DNA of 64,000 nt, from the NCBI GenBank assembly GCA_037501455.1, contig CM074863.1:7250001-7314000 (forward strand), in the 5' to 3' direction. The stretch comes from Lantana camara (lineage: Eukaryota > Streptophyta > Magnoliopsida > Lamiales > Verbenaceae). A program made the position numbers and the translations under genes. The notes under the pieces are model-generated. The model saw nothing but the letters and a program-made list of their open reading frames with translations, had not been told where the DNA came from and made no database searches. The stretch's first letter is position 1; each line of letters opens with the position of its first letter. Shown one piece after another: positions 20,967-36,087 of the stretch.

Positions 20967-21524
20967 TTAATTAATGTTGTATGTTTAATTAAGTGGAACT
21001 ATAGGAACGAAATAATAATGATAGAATCATAAATCGCATCAGGACATGACGTATATAATATTTTGGAGTAATAAAGCAGTTTATTTTTTATCAAACTACT
21101 CTTCAAAGATTTTTTGGTATAAAAAGAAGATCTCATGTCTTAATGAGGAGGTTGATTCTCCTTGATTAGAAGTGTCTTTAAATTATTATTTGGTTCGTTT
21201 TAGATCATCAACCTGCAGTAAAAATGATCAATCTTTGCAAGATAGTCGGCGCACATATAATCTTCATGCCATATGAATAATCATGATGATGAAGATGAGC
21301 ATAATTGACATGTTGTAATGATATTTTTGATGTTCACATGGCCTATGTTTCCATGAATAATATAAACAATTTGGAAATAACTCAGATCCAGTTAAACTCA
21401 AAGTTTCAAACCCGTCGAGTAAGCATTGGAACCACGGTTTCAAAACCTGATTGCTAATCCTTTTCTTGAAAACTCTAATTCAAGGCCGAATCACAACTTA
21501 TTAGATGATAAATGTATTGTATTT

Positions 21525-21636
21525 TTTTTATTATTATTTTTTTTAACACACACACCCCAAGTGGTCCGAGGGATTCGAACTCGGGACCTTGCCTTCGAGA
21601 AAGAACCCTCAGACCACTTGGCCAAGCCTTGTTGGC
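21525..21636 (-). repeat. tRNA-derived SINE, unit 2
   Basis: Same insertion as in unit 1, with target duplications at 21507-21524 and 21637-21654. It was therefore present before the array expanded. Confidence 0.85.
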
Positions 21637-23337
21637 GATAAATGTATTGTATTTGTTATTTAATTATTATTACTTTTTACTTTATACTAATCACAAGAAA
21701 AACATAGAATATTTGTTATATTATTATATTTGATTTATACAAATTAAGTTCGAACTAAAATTATCTCGAGCCTGTATTGCTTTCCCTTTTCTTTGACTGA
21801 GAAATTTAATAGGTCATAATTGATAACTCTCTCCCAATTTGAAATAATTTAATTTATTCTTACATATAAAAAAATATATACTAATTCCCTAATTTAAATT
21901 TATAATTTGATTTGCAACACCTTTACTTATTTCTTTTTACTTTTCATACTTCAATTTTAAAGTTGAGTACTTTAACCTTTACGAATAATACTCTATTTTT
22001 AAATTTGAATACTTTGATGTTTATAAACAATACTTTAATTATAAATTTAGGTAATTTAACTTTTATGAATAATACTCTAATTTAAAACATGAGTATTTTA
22101 ACCTTTAGGAACAATATTCTTTTTTCTTTTTTTTTTGTGTATTCTCGTATATTAATTTTAAACTTGAGCACTTTAATTTTTACAAATAATACTCTACTTT
22201 TAAATTTGAATACTCTATTTTATAATTCGAAAACTTTATAAACCTCTGCTTTATAATTTGGATACTTTGTTTTATAATTTCAATACTCTGGTTTATAATT
22301 TGGATACTCTGTTTTATATTCAATACTCTGATTTATAATTTGGATATTTCATAATTTCTAATTAATATTTTAAAATACAAATCAATAATTAATTTCTATC
22401 CCGCCATATACCTACACAAAATATATATATAAAAGGGTTTTGGGACGGAGATAGAATGAATGCTCCTTGGAGCTTAGCTCCTACTACCATACCAGGAGGT
22501 TGGCCTCCATCCTGGTTGGGGTAGTTAGCAAGAGGTGTCTGAGCGAATGCCCCTAGAAAATTGAATTCTGGTGCCTCAACAGAAAGATGACTTCCATCTA
22601 GGCATACGTCTAAACAAACAGTCAGAGAGAGTGCTCAAAAAAAAAAAAAAATCAAATCAAATCAAATCAAATTCAAACCCCCTACCTCTAATAGAAAGGT
22701 CGACTTCCAGGCTCCAACCATATATATCTCCTTAGCTAGACGGACAAAAAATGTCCGCTTTGAAAATATTGTAACAAAAACAAAAATGATGAGGTTGACC
22801 ACAAAAATTGTAAGTCGACCACAACCGAACAATGTTCGAATATTGCAGCAATATTCAACCCATCATTTTGTTCTTCTGTAAATTGGAGCTTTGGCCAGAG
22901 AGATTTACCTTTTGGTATATTGCTGCCTGTTGTGCAATGACGTGAAGTCTACGATTTATCCCAACATGTGTTATTATAGTCATGAATCTAAAATTAAATA
23001 TTGATCAGTAAATACTAACAATAAAATAGGGTATTCCTAAAGAATTAGAGATCAAATCAAGAAAATGAATGGATCCACATGTAATACGAAATTTTTGCCA
23101 AGGGATATTTTTGTAATTTCTCAAACCAAAGGGAAGATTGTTACTTATGCCAAACCTCAGGGCAAGTTTAGTGTAATTATCCTATAATTGAAATGAAAGC
23201 ATATGTTGCTGAAATGTTACAAACTTGCACATTTTTGGTACTGTAATTTCGATCAACTTATGGAATTGTTGTAGATGGTGAATGCTAGTTAACGACTATT
23301 ATTTACTAACACTATGTTTGGTTCTAGGATTTGAATG

Positions 23338-23775
23338 CACTGGCGGAGCCACTTTACTTTGTAATGAGGGATTACAATCCACCCCTCTCAATTTTATTTA
23401 TTTTTTATTATATATATATAGACTTATTTACATCTAACCTCCATATGAGTTTTTAAATAACAAAAAAACCCCACATTTATATTTATTAACATTGAACACC
23501 CAAATGAATTTAGAAATTACAAATGACCCCTATCTATTAAAAAAATTATTTAAAAACTATTGTATTCATTTGAAATCTAGATGTAAAAACTCATTTTTGG
23601 GAATGTTCTGTGTTTTAAAAACTCATTTAAATTAAAATTTTGGACGAAATTATCAAAAATTCTAACGGAGAATGGGTCATTTGTAATTTTAAAATTTATT
23701 TGGGTGTCTCATAATATTTAATCTGAATATGGGGGTGTTTTGTTATTTAAAAACTCATTTGGGGTTTAGATGTAA

Positions 23776-23827
<52 letters not shown>

Positions 23828-25451
23828 GGAGAAGCCTAATATAACCCCTCCAAAAGTGAATTTCTTTGGTTTCAATTTCAATTGGGTTTTAATTTTTACC
23901 CATTGCTGAATTATTTTTTTTTTGACAACCAAAACCCGCAAAGGGGAATATTATAGCAAATCATAAGTAACAATAAGAAGAATATAAGAAGCAACAACAA
24001 AAAAATTAACGCAGGCCGGAGCCGCAATTCCAACAGATTTATGAGTTATTATATTAGCATCACAATTAGTAAAAGAAAATGACTCTTTTAAGAGTGATCC
24101 TCTCAAGTTGATCTCGATCTGATGCGGTTGGAGTTTCACAGTCACTTTTTCTCCAAATTGAGCACAGATAGCTGGGCCTACAACAGATAATTCGGCCAGA
24201 AAATTTCCCGGATAAACACAGAAAAAGATAAAACTAAACTTACAAACGGAAGGGACAAAACTTCCATACGGAAGGGAAAAAGCTTCCATACGAAAGAAAC
24301 GAAAGAAAACATACCAAAAAGAAAAAAAAAAACAGATAAAGAAATCGTCTGTGAACAGAGAAATCCGCTAGATCTGGGAGGAAGCCAGTAGATCTGGAAG
24401 ATTGGTGATGAAACTTACCGTAGATCTATGAGAGTGGCAACAGATCTGGGTGGATCCCGATGAACGAAAAAGAATTAAGTAAAACAGAACAGATTTGGGC
24501 CGATCCGGCGGTGGAGAACACAGAGTTGAGAGGGAAGCTTTTGCCTTACTCAAAGAGAGAATAGGAAGAAGAAGGCTTCGTCAAGTTATGGTTTAGAGAG
24601 AATAGAAAGACTGATGATCTTTAATTAGTTGGGGAAGTTATCAAGGACATGAAACTTTTTGACCCATTGCTGAATTAAGTCTCTCCAATCAAGTTCTACT
24701 ATATTTCAACTCGTATTTCATCTCCTCTCCGCTATATACATAACAACAAAATATAGCTCCTCCAATTGTCTGCATAATAATCGGTTAGAGATTTGTTTAT
24801 AACTTATTTGTGGACTTTCTTTTTAAATTTTTATTTGCTAATTGAATAGAAATTTAAATAATTTTACTTTTTTTTTTAAATATTTTGATTAGGGTTTGTT
24901 TTAGCAACAAATTTCTTATCAGAAAGCCAAAAGATTCAATTCAATCAGTTCGGCCTCCCCAAGAAAGTAAAAAAAAATAAGAGGATACGAATCGAATTGA
25001 GCGAGCTCCCAAGTGATTCGGGATTGAGAAATAAAATATCCGAATATGATGCAAATCAACAAGATGAAATTATAAGAGCTTATCCTCAAAAAAGACCTTG
25101 TCAACCACGCAAGCATAAGTTCTAAAATTGGCTTCAATTCTACCAGTTGTAACAATTGCAGTGGAAAGAGCATTTTTTGCAATGACGAAATACATCAAAC
25201 ATCGATTGAGGAATAGGATGGGTAACAAATGGTTGAATGATTGTTTGATTATATATATATTGAAAATGATATGTTTGACGGTGTTTTTAATGATTTGATT
25301 ATGCATCGTTTTCAGAATATGGGTAACTGAACATTTGTGAGATACAAACTTTTAAGTATTTTAAGAAAAATATGTGAATTTCACTTGTTATTTTGTTTTA
25401 GTATTATGCTTTGATCGACACCCCTGAATAAAACTTCAAACCCCGCCACTA
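23338..25451. mobile_element. hAT-like element, unit 2
   Basis: Same insertion as 5935-8049; tttgaatg flanks at 23330-23337 and 25452-25459. The (CT)n(AT)n tract has a different CT/AT balance from unit 1. Confidence 0.7.
23914..24661 (-). mobile_element. L1-type retroposon A, unit 2
   Basis: Same insertion as in unit 1, inside the hAT-like element; target duplications at 23898-23913 and 24662-24677. Confidence 0.7.
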
Positions 25452-26214
25452 TTTGAATGTCTATGTATTATGTATACGATTAGCAGAGCATTCCTCTCAA
25501 ACATTTTGTTTTCTTTAATTGCATTTAAAAAAATACTTGGATGAATGTTGATCCGGCCCGAAAATGGTTTAGCTGAGTTGGAGGTCTAGATGGCAATCTC
25601 GGGTCGATCAGTCAAGAATTTGTAGAGTGGGCTCTTTAATCGATCTGAAAACACTTAAACAAACGTGAGCTCAAAGGCCAAATTGGGGACTTGGGGTTGG
25701 ACCCAAGTCTGGCACTCCGACGCTCAAGTCAGTGGGAGATTCTTAGAGAGAGAAATAAATGTTAGAGAAGAGAAATAAATGCTCTTAATTGCTTACCAAC
25801 TACTATTCAAGACTTGGGTATTTATAGTCAAGAGCAATTAACACAGTAGTGCGTGTACAGCGACTATGCATTAAATGTTCTGCAGTCGATCGGTTCGTTT
25901 GTCGGACGCCTGAGCGGGTGCCTTGAGGTCGAGTGTACTTTGTTTCTCTTTTTGGCGTAGACACGTACCGGGGGCATTAAATGCACTGTAGCGTCTAGCC
26001 GTGGTGAATGGGGGAGTTACACGTGTCCCGACAAAGATGCTTTATGGCATCCTGTTGCCAGGTGACGTAGGATCTCGATCCACGAGGTCGAGGTTAGGCA
26101 AATCTTGATGAAGGATGTCCGTAATAAGGAACCCGTTAGTGGGGTCGAGTTCGACCCTAACCCTTGTGCGGGATAAGGACACTTCGTACGTAGTTCCCTT
26201 GTGGGAACAAGGAC

Positions 26215-26450
26215 GGGATCGAGCGTGATCCGTTGCGGCAAACGGGATAGAAACCGATCCCTTGAGGCAAAGGGATCGGATCGATCCGATTGGAGGTAAA
26301 CGGATCGAACACGATCCGTTTGGAGGCATAAGGATCGGATCGACCCATTGAGACAAGGGATCGGATCGATCCCGTTGGCGGTAATGGGATCAAACTCGAT
26401 CCCTTGAGGCAAAGGGATCGGATCGCTTGGTGGCGAAGGGATCGAACTCG
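26215..26450. repeat. GATC-rich hairpin array, unit 2
   Basis: Equivalent to the array in unit 1, with the same number of repeats as far as I can see. It joins directly to the LTR relic through the 174-bp deletion. Confidence 0.75.
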
Positions 26451-27102
26451 TTTATTTGAATTAATTGATATACTTATAAATTTGAATATTTAAATGTTTT
26501 TAAGTTTTTAAACTTGTTTTTAATTCGTTTGAGTTTCAACTCGTTTCGAAATTTCGTGAAAATTTGATATGCATGAATTATACGTGTTATGAATTCATTT
26601 GCATGCTCGTTTTAGTTTTTCGGACTTGTTTGATATGGTAACGCACCATATTTTATTTGTTGGGGACTCGGGGGCCTAACTAGTTTTAGCGCGCCTCGTG
26701 TTCCGGAAATTATATCTTGAGCTCGGGAATTCGGATTCGAATTCCGGAAGTGATGCCGGACTCGTAACGAAGATTGGGAACTAAGGAACCTAGCCTTGTA
26801 TTTTTCTAAACCCGTTTGATCCTCCGAATTTCGCCCGAAACGTGACCTTCGCGCAGATTTACCACCCTTTACCATTTTGCCCGTAATTTATTCGTTTAAG
26901 TCCGTTTGACCCGATTCTTGAACCTATTTCTTCCTAACACACCCACCTACCCTTCCACTTGATCATTTTCCCCTTTTCAGCAGCTCCAGGACCGAGAGAG
27001 AAAAGGAAAGAGAAGAGAGCAAGGGTTTCCCGTCACTATTCACCCAAGCCGGATTTTGAGCTCGTTCGACCTCCATTCTTCATCAAATCGAAGAGGTAAG
27101 CA
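26451..27102 (+). repeat. LTR-like relic, start deleted, unit 2
   Basis: As in unit 1; the TGTAACATCC start seen in unit 3 is missing here. Confidence 0.45.
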
Positions 27103-28417
27103 CATATTATTGATGTACATCTTCTCCCCAGCTCTGTTGTCGTCCTTCTGACGCCGACCACCACCACTATCGGAAACCAGATCTACACCCTTACAACTAC
27201 CAAAACGACCACCGCACCTCTCCGGCCCCAGATCTGTCGCACTCCATCCAGATCATAGCCCCAGATTTGGTAAATTTGATCTGATTTTCCGCAAATTTTT
27301 TACTTTTATTTCAATTTTGGTTTGTGGGTTCTGGTCTTTCTCGGTAACAAAATCATTTTCCATCATTTAGAGTTGCCTTATTTTACAAATTTTTAATTTT
27401 TTGATGCACGTAGGTTTCGAATATATCTGGCAGAATCAAATGGCTTCAGTAGCAGATGATTCTATTAAGCCTGGAAGTAATTATTCTTTTCTCACGTATG
27501 GCTGCCCCTGCTTTTTTTGTTTGATGATAGCTGTCGGTGCCCGTGGTGGTTGAATTACAAGGAGAGAAGAAGAAGAAGAAGAGTTGTGGTGGTGATTTCT
27601 CCCCTTTTCAGAAAACTCTTAATTCCTCTCAATTTCTCTCGAATTTCTGCTTTTAATTGCTTGAAGTGTGTGGTTGAAGATTTCAGAGAGGAGGAAGGTT
27701 TTTTGGGCAACATGAAAAACATTATTTGAGGAGCCTTTGATTTCAGGTATTGTATAAGGGTATAAAAGACATTTCACGTTCAATTATGCATAAAAAATGG
27801 AATCCTAGTCTCAAAATAGGCACGCGTAATACAAGCGAGTGGTTCAGGGTTCTGCGTGCATAGTTTTTGAAAACTTAGGGGTTTTTAAATTATATTTCAT
27901 ACTACAAGGTTTTCTTTAAACTTTTGGCAAACTACAAGGGGTCTTGTTGCGAAAAACCCTAAAATTAACGAACTTTGTTAAGAAACTATTAATATTAGTT
28001 GGTCTATTTTATTAGAGTAGGGTCAACTGTTGTACTAGTTAAAATTACTTTTTACAGGTTAAAATGAGATAATTAATTAATATAAAACTATACTTATTTA
28101 TCAATTTTAATCTATTTTTTACACCTATGTAAATTACACCAATTTTTAATATATTTTTCTTTTATTACGAGTTAACATGAATTTTATGGTGATATGTTCG
28201 TCCCATAACACATTGATTAACCCTTTTTTTCGCAAAACATTATCACAATAATTCAAAGTTTAAGAGAGGTTAATCGAGAAAGATCAGATTCAATGGCTTA
28301 CATCGTCGTACGACCATATTTATAGGGCTTAGGAATTTAGGGTTTCTCGAGTTCCAGGTTACTACATCTTTCTTCTCTTATCGTGATCAACATTTCTATT
28401 AGATTTTGTGTTTTCTT

Positions 28418-31400
28418 TGTTGGAAAACATGACAGAGTTGAGCAACAGAAGTTTAAAATTTTTCAAAAGTTTAATCGTTGTCTTGCAATTCTCCTATCGT
28501 ATAGTAGGGTGTTTTAGAAACTTACAAAGGCAGAAGCTTTCTAGTGATGTCGTTACTGCCTAACGAACACCCTTCAAGCGAAATCCCTCGAACGACTTTC
28601 GAATTAGACTCCAAATTAGAAGCCCTCCAAAGCGTATTAAGCGAGTGAGAATGCTAGTTCTATGACTTGTGTTTGTCTAGGATTTACTTTGAAAACTTTT
28701 CTTTTTGGATTCTCAAAAAATTAACACTTCTTGAGTGTTGGTCTAAAGAATAAGAGAAGCACCACTCCTAGTATATATACTGGGTTGGTTCGAAAATCCC
28801 TAGGGTTTCTTAAACCTAGTGGACTTTGTTTTCTTACTCACTAATCAACTAATTAATTACTAATTTAATTGGAAGAATAAGTTCCCAACTTATTCTCCAA
28901 GTCTTGCAAGAATAGTCTTGTCTCTCCTACAATAGGTGTTGGGAATAGTGCCCTAAAAATTCAATTTGTTGAATTAATTAAACTGAATTTACAGCAAGTT
29001 ATGAGTATTTCACATATTAATAATTAATGACGTGTGATGATATTCTTATATGAAATGTGTTTCATAGGAAAAGACTTTGAATACCGAAATCACGTGTCAT
29101 TAAAGTTCTAGTCGGTAAGATAAGAATATGTTCTTATCAAGACTATAACGTGGTTATATAAAATGATTAGTCTTTCGTCATAGGGAATGGTGATTCCAAT
29201 TATAACACGTTGATGATTTTCAATAGGATTGGAAACATCGAAATGGACCACTGAGATTGTTCATTTTATACTGTTATCTAAAAATGAATAAAATCTCAGG
29301 AAGCATTGTACTCTTAATCCTGATAATATTTCAGGCTTCAGCTTTAGACATGTAGTGTTAGTCACTGTAACATACTTGAAGTGAGGTCTCGGTAAAGGGT
29401 GGCCAAAACACTTTGTATGATTCGGTGACAACATGAAATGTGCTAAAGAGTTATATTGATCGAGGAATCTGTGGCCTTGCTGGAAGGTAAAAGATATCCT
29501 TGAAATAGATTTGCAAAAGTTCGAATTAAGACTTTGGCCAAAGCACTTCGTGTGATACCTCAATTTGAACTTAAGACAAATCAATAAATTTCAAATTAGA
29601 GATGAAAAATAAATGATAGTAGTTGCAATTTATTTTTCATGGATATCAACACGGAGGAGTAAAATGCGAAATTATTCTAGATCGAGAAATTCATGAATAA
29701 TTTAATTAATTTTAGAGTGCAACAATATTTATTTAGTGGAATTAAATATTGTTAAACGGTAATTAATTACTATCATGAGATGATAATATATTAACCCGTT
29801 TGGAGCTAAAATTAATTAGTCCTGCAGGTCCCCCTGCAAGCCCCAAATTGAAAAACCCGAAGAGAAAATATTAAAAGGAGAAAGAGAAATAAATTTTCAA
29901 AGTGTTTGAAAATAGCCAAGGAATTTATTTTAAGAAAATAAATTGAAGTTCCAAAGAGTTGGAAATGCCCGGAATTTTATTTTGGAGAAAATAAAATTTT
30001 AAATTTTTTAAAAAAAAATATGCTGACGTGGTAGGTGACGTGGCACTGACGTGTCACGCCACGTCAGCAGAGCTGGCCCCAGGTGGCGCTGACTGGGCAC
30101 CACGTGGAAGGCTCAGATTGAGCCGCGTCACCGTGTACCAACGACCCGGATCAAGTTGACTGCATAGTCAACGGGTCGAGAAAACCGGGTTGGATACCGG
30201 GTCAACGGGTCGGGTCAGCCAAGCGGGTCAAAGGGTAGGGCCGGGTCAAACCAGACACGTGGCAGAATATGGAATGGCCACTTGTCGAACCGGACCAAGA
30301 GCCAGAACCCTAGAACCGCGTGTGGGCGCGTTCTCGGCGGTGTTAGACTCGTGGTGGTGAGAGCTACGACGTGGTCACCTCGGTTTTCGTGTCCAAGTTG
30401 GCTACGCAAGTAGGATGTGAAATTACCATTTTGCCCTCGATTTTTCCCCTATAAATAGGGGTCTTGGCCCTTCATTTTTCATATCCAACTTTGGGAGGTG
30501 GTTTTGGCTGAGTCTAAGCTTTGAAACCATATCCCTTTTCTCCTAGTTAATTCCAATTTATTTTGGAATTAATATTAATTAGGTGTTTATATAAAACGCC
30601 TAATTTCGGGAGATTAAACCCTGAAAAGGGTTTCCTAGTTTAAAGTTTTATTTTCTCTAAGTATTTAGAGAAATATTTTCGGAGCCCACACTCCGAGGGT
30701 GTCCCTGGGGTTATTGCAGGGAATCTCTCCCGGTTTCACGAGGAGATTGGGTATCGGATTCACGGGAGGTGAATTAAGGAGCTGGAAAAATGCCGTTAGA
30801 TAGCCATGATTGCAGTACGGTAATAGTTTTCAGTTATTTTATTTTAAGCATGATAAATTATGTGCTCTTAAGTGTTAATTGCATGTTAGATATTTATCTG
30901 CTTAAGTGATTTAAAATTTATTATCAATTGCATGTATATACTTGAGTAGATCCGGCTAGTCTTCCGCCATTTTATTAAAATGTTTTAGAAATACTTTAAT
31001 ACTTGTATTATAATAAAAATTTTAAAATGTGGTCACGGACCGCTACTGTTCTGGGCCCCACGTCCCAGCAATAGGAAGTTGGACTTTTCAACTTTCCCAA
31101 AGTTAAAAGTCAAGATTCAATAAATAAATTAATTCCCAATTAATTATTTATTGGGTTAAGTTTATTTGAGAATAGTCTTAACAATTAATTCAAAATTAAT
31201 TAAAAGACTAAAATTAATTAATTACAATTTAATTAATTAATTCTAGAAAAGAATTCGCATATGTGAAATAAATCACACGCGTGAAGCCACGTGTGCGTGA
31301 CACGTGGCAGCCACATGTACATGACACATGACAGCAGTCACGTTTTATGCCTCGTTTCGATCAACTATTTTGACCATTCGTTAATCATATTAACATCCTA

Positions 31401-32518
31401 CCATAATCCTCGTATTCTGGCATTTGTGTGTGACCCTTTAGGTTTATTACTCGATTAGCAGTGACAGTAATTAATTAATTCCCTAATTAATTAATCACTT
31501 CACAGATCACACGATCGTGATTTAGCAATGGGTGTGTGCCCCCTAGCCGAATAACGAAATGAATCGAATAACCTTTCAGTCAATGACAATCTGAGAAATA
31601 CGATCCTCCTACAACTCCATCTCTCAATCAAGAACACACGAGAATATTCTCAGAGCCTAAATATTCTTGATCTTTAAAGTTAAGTTCGTTTCATATCCAT
31701 TTAGATCTCAGTCCAAAAAAATCCCATTTTCTTGATGTCTTGATCTTTTATCCACCTTGGCCAAGGGTTTAATGTATAATGGACTAGGAACTACTCAATG
31801 AGTAAGAGATCATTCTTGTTCTTAACAAGTGTAGGTCCTTTATCGATTCTACTAATTCTACATATGCCACTTGTGTAATCCCAACATAGGCCGTGGTTCA
31901 GGTGTCTATATGGCAACACCCTTTTGGGCCTATATCAAAGATTACAGAGTTATAAGCTCATATGAGACATTACAGAATCTCAAGTCTAAGGATTAATGAA
32001 TCACGTCATTGGCCTGTGGGATATTTCCTAATCTAAAAGTTCCTGGAAATTTCATTTCCCATTTATGAATGTTCTTACGCGGGACATCTCAGTGATGAAG
32101 TTCTTGTAACAATCACCCTTATGTATTATGAACGCATCAACGTATGCACTTATCACTCCATGAAACTGAGTTATCTTTCAAAAGGACATAATCACATAAG
32201 CAAGTCTCAGCAGAGTCAAGGTCGACACTCCCATTGTCTATTGGACTCATCGACTTTGAGAAGTTTCTAATCCTCGCCTATGGAGCTAAGAACTTGTTTC
32301 ATGTGCCGTTCCCATAACGACAAAGTTCTTAACGGCCTCATCAGAATAGGGGAGTTTAGTACATGCAAAATACAGTCAAACCCAAACAGTCATAAATAAG
32401 CACATAAAGAAGTGATTGCTTATGAACAAAACCATTTCGTTTATTATTCAAAAACTGTTTGTGATTTTACAAAGAAATAGTAAAGCAAACATCTGTTTTA
32501 AGGTCACTATTCCTAACA
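28418..32518 (-). mobile_element. Outer solo LTR, unit 2
   Basis: Same insertion as 11018-15118, with ttctt duplications on both sides and the nested LTR at 28937-31070. Confidence 0.85.
28937..31070 (+). mobile_element. Inner solo LTR, unit 2
   Basis: Same nested insertion as in unit 1, with atagg duplications at 28932-28936 and 31071-31075. Confidence 0.85.
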
Positions 32519-32661
32519 TTCTTTCCCAACCGACCTAGGATTCCAGATCATTTCGCAACAAGCCGAACTGATCCCCCGAGCTCATTTGTCGCTTTTGGCT
32601 TTATCCACGTAATGGTTGAATCTTGGACTGGATGGAAGGACCCCATTATTTAATTATTTTT

Positions 32662-32759
32662 GTTTAAAAAACAATGTATATGTTTTTCCATAATATTCAG
32701 CAACAATGTTCTGTTTTGTTTTAAATTCATGTTGGTGTGCTCTGTTTTTCTTCAATTCA
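32662..32759 (+). repeat. Decayed direct SDR promoter copy, unit 2
   Basis: Equivalent to 15262-15359, also cut by retroposon B. Confidence 0.8.
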
Positions 32760-32769
32760 ATTACGATTA

Positions 32770-33436
32770 TTTTTTTTTCTTTTTTTTGACAACCAAATCC
32801 CTGAAAGGGGAATATTATAGCAAAACATGAAGAACAATAAAAAGAATACAAGAAGCAACGACAGAAAAATTAACGCATGCAGAAGCCGCAATTCCAACAG
32901 ATTTGTGAGCTATTATATTAGCATCATATTTAGTAAAAGAAAAGGACTCTTCGAAGATTGATCCTCTCAAGTTGATCTCGATCTGCTGCGGCTGTAGTTC
33001 CACAGTCGCTTTTTCTCCGAATTGAGCACAAATAGCTGGGCCTACAACAGATAACTCGGCCAGAAAATTTCCCGGATAAACACAGGAAAAGATAAAAGTA
33101 AACTTCCAAACAGAAAGGACAAAACTTCCATACGGAAGGGACGAAACTTCCATACGAAAGGGATAAAGCTTCCATACGGAAGAAACGAAAGAAAACATAC
33201 CAAAAAGAAAAAAACAGATAAAGAAATCGTCTGTGAACAGAGAAATCCACTAGATCTGGGAGGATGCCAGAAACTTACCGTAGATCCGTGAGAGTGACAA
33301 GAGGATCCCAACGGACGGAATAGAATGGAGTAAAATAGAACAGATTTGGGTCGATCCGACGGTGGAACTGTGTTCTTTACCACCGGATCGGAGTTGAGAG
33401 GGAAGTTTTTGCCTTGTTTAGAGAGAGAACTCGTGT
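32770..33436 (-). mobile_element. L1-type retroposon B, unit 2
   Basis: Same insertion as in unit 1; attacgatta duplications at 32760-32769 and 33437-33446. Confidence 0.7.
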
Positions 33437-33783
33437 ATTACGATTAATTTTAAAACAGAAAAACATTTTCTTTTTCAGCATTAAACTAAAAAGAAAAAAT
33501 CTTGACTTGAGTTATTTTTGTGGTTAAAGAAAAAAAAACTGCATCAAATATCCCACCTATTCAAAAGTGTGTATTGAATCTGAATATAAGTAGATATAGT
33601 ATAGGTGTCGAAAAAAAAAAAAAAATAGATATAGTATAGGCCTTAGAGTAAGTTTACTATGCCTAAGCCTAAGCCTAACCTTTGACATTGGAAAAGAAAT
33701 AGTAAATTTTGGCTATATTACTTATTAGCCGTGCCTATCATTTAGTTCGATTATTAAACAGGTAGGAAAATGACCAATTTTTT

Positions 33784-34666
33784 AAAAGGACCAAATATCC
33801 CTAATACTTATTCAAAACCCCCCAATTCAATTTTTATACATTTATAATTCCTAATACACAAATTTTTTTTTCTAAACCCCCCAATCACCTAAAAAGTCTA
33901 CTTTACCCCTATTTTTTTATTCTTTCCACTCCATTTTTACTTTTTCCACACCATCATCTTCTTCCTCAAAAAATTCGCTGGAGCTCTGCCACCGCGGCGG
34001 TCCGGTGGTCCAAAAAATTCACTGGGGACGTATTCCTCGTCCTCGTTCCATATCTTCGGTTAGTTTTTCAAAATTCGAGGCCATTTGTCCCCAATTTAAA
34101 ATCTAAAAATTTTAGATCTAAAAAAGAAATGACGATAACTCTCAAATCGTTTGATGGAAATCGAATTTGTTCCTTGCAATATGCTTATCATATCGAGAAC
34201 TTCAAGATCCATACCATTTTCATCGGAAAATATCGCCGGACGAAAAACCCATTTTCTATTGAAATTTGCAGGTTTTCGGCGGGCCTCCCGGCGCCATCTC
34301 CGGCCATTTTCAATAGACGTGGTTGGTACCAATGAAGTCGCGACGTCGAAATGAGTTAAAACACGTAGTCCCGTCTCCGGAAAGTGGGCGGAGACGGTGG
34401 CGGTGCCGCCGTAGGTGAACCTGCGGGTTCAACAGAAAAAAGAGGAAGAAGAAAGGATAAAAAAAAAAGGAAAAAGAAAAAGAAAAAAGGGAAGAAAAAA
34501 AAAAGGGTATTGGGGGTAATTTTTCAAATTTTATTAAGGGTATTTTAGTCTTTTTACGCGAAATAGGGGGGTTTAGGAAAACTTTTATGAATATTTGATC
34601 CTTAAAACATATAAAAAACTAATTGGGGGGTTTAGGAAAAGTGTTGTGGTATACTAGGGACCTTTT
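33784..34666. mobile_element. MULE-like element, unit 2
   Basis: Equivalent to 16385-17267, with the same imperfect inverted ends. The small MITE-like hairpin follows at 34706-34823. Confidence 0.45.
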
Positions 34667-35066
34667 ATTAATTCTTCGAAATAACTATTTACCTCAATAC
34701 TTTGTCAGTGCACCCACCACTTTTTTATTCAAAAAAAAATGAATGAAAAATCAAAAATCAAAAATCAAAAATAAAAAAAAAATATTTTTTTCTCAATTTA
34801 AAAAATAGTGGGTGCATGCACCGGGGTTTCCCCAATTATAGAGGTAATAAATTGTTTCTTTCTACTTTGCCACTTATTGGTTTTTAAATCTATGAAATAA
34901 CCTGGGGGCATTTAGTGTAATTTGCCTCAAAAAATTAGGGGCAAAATAAAAATTAATTTTGCTTCTTTTCAAAAATACTGGTTATTTAGCAAATAGTCCT
35001 TGGAGTTGCTAAATACAATGATAATTTCAAACATTTTCTAAGGCCCTTGCTTTTACACAAAGATTT

Positions 35067-35913
35067 TGATGAGACCTAAAATCACGCTCGAATCAGAGCC
35101 GTCCACATGTCAGCACATCGCTGGCTAAGGCCAAGACGCTCGCATTGATGGGCTCGTGAGCCTTCCCAGCCCACTCATTTGCCAGCTAATATAAACCGTC
35201 AAGCCTCGGACGACAATTCAGGTAAAGGGCCAGAACCGACGAGTTTGACGCTCGCATCTCGGCCCTCAGGGTTACCCTTCTCAGGGAAGCACCCACATGG
35301 GGGGTCCCATTAATGACGCTCGGGATTTTGGCGCTCAAGGGTCATCTATCATGGGGAGTCCATCTGTGGATTGTTCGAGCGTCACCAACGCTCGGGAATG
35401 ACCCTACTTCTCATGCAACGGATCCTAGCCTTCACAAGCGGGTTTTGGTCCATCATCCCGCGCGACCCTCGCCAACAACCTCTGACACAAAGGTGGTGCG
35501 CACCATTGTACCTGACACTCCGCCTCCTTTGCAGAAACGTCACTCTCACACCCTCACAGGCTGCCACGTGTTAGGGCAACACAGGTTTGGGACCACACGG
35601 TCAATTTACCCATTTACCCTCACCCCTAACATATAAATAAGGGGAGAACACATGCATTCTGCCCCAAGTCATCATCTGCATAAAAACCGCACACATTGTT
35701 CTGGGCATTTTCCACTGATCTTCTCAAGCTTTTCATTCACCACAGTAACACTACCCTTGTAGCTTGCACTCTTGGTGTTATCCTAGCTGGAAGAACCCAC
35801 GCTTAAGAGGAAACCCAGATCCTGAGGCTCTCACGCCTGTGATGGTCTTCCTTTCTACATACAAATTCTAAAGTGATTGGTGTTTAAATCCCCTACAAGT
35901 TTCTGCACCATCA
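35067..35913 (+). mobile_element. 847-bp solo LTR, unit 2
   Basis: Same insertion as 17668-18514, flanked by gattt on both sides. Confidence 0.75.
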
Positions 35914-36087
35914 GATTTTTTATTTTTTTTATTACACCCCAAGTGAGATTCGAATTTGAATTGTTATTGTGAAGAAAATCATTTGAATCAACCCGATTGC
36001 CACTTTTATACAAAGACACGAACAAATTAATGTAAACACTAATTAAGGGGTAATAAATTGCTAACACCCCTTTTATTGGGTGAATTT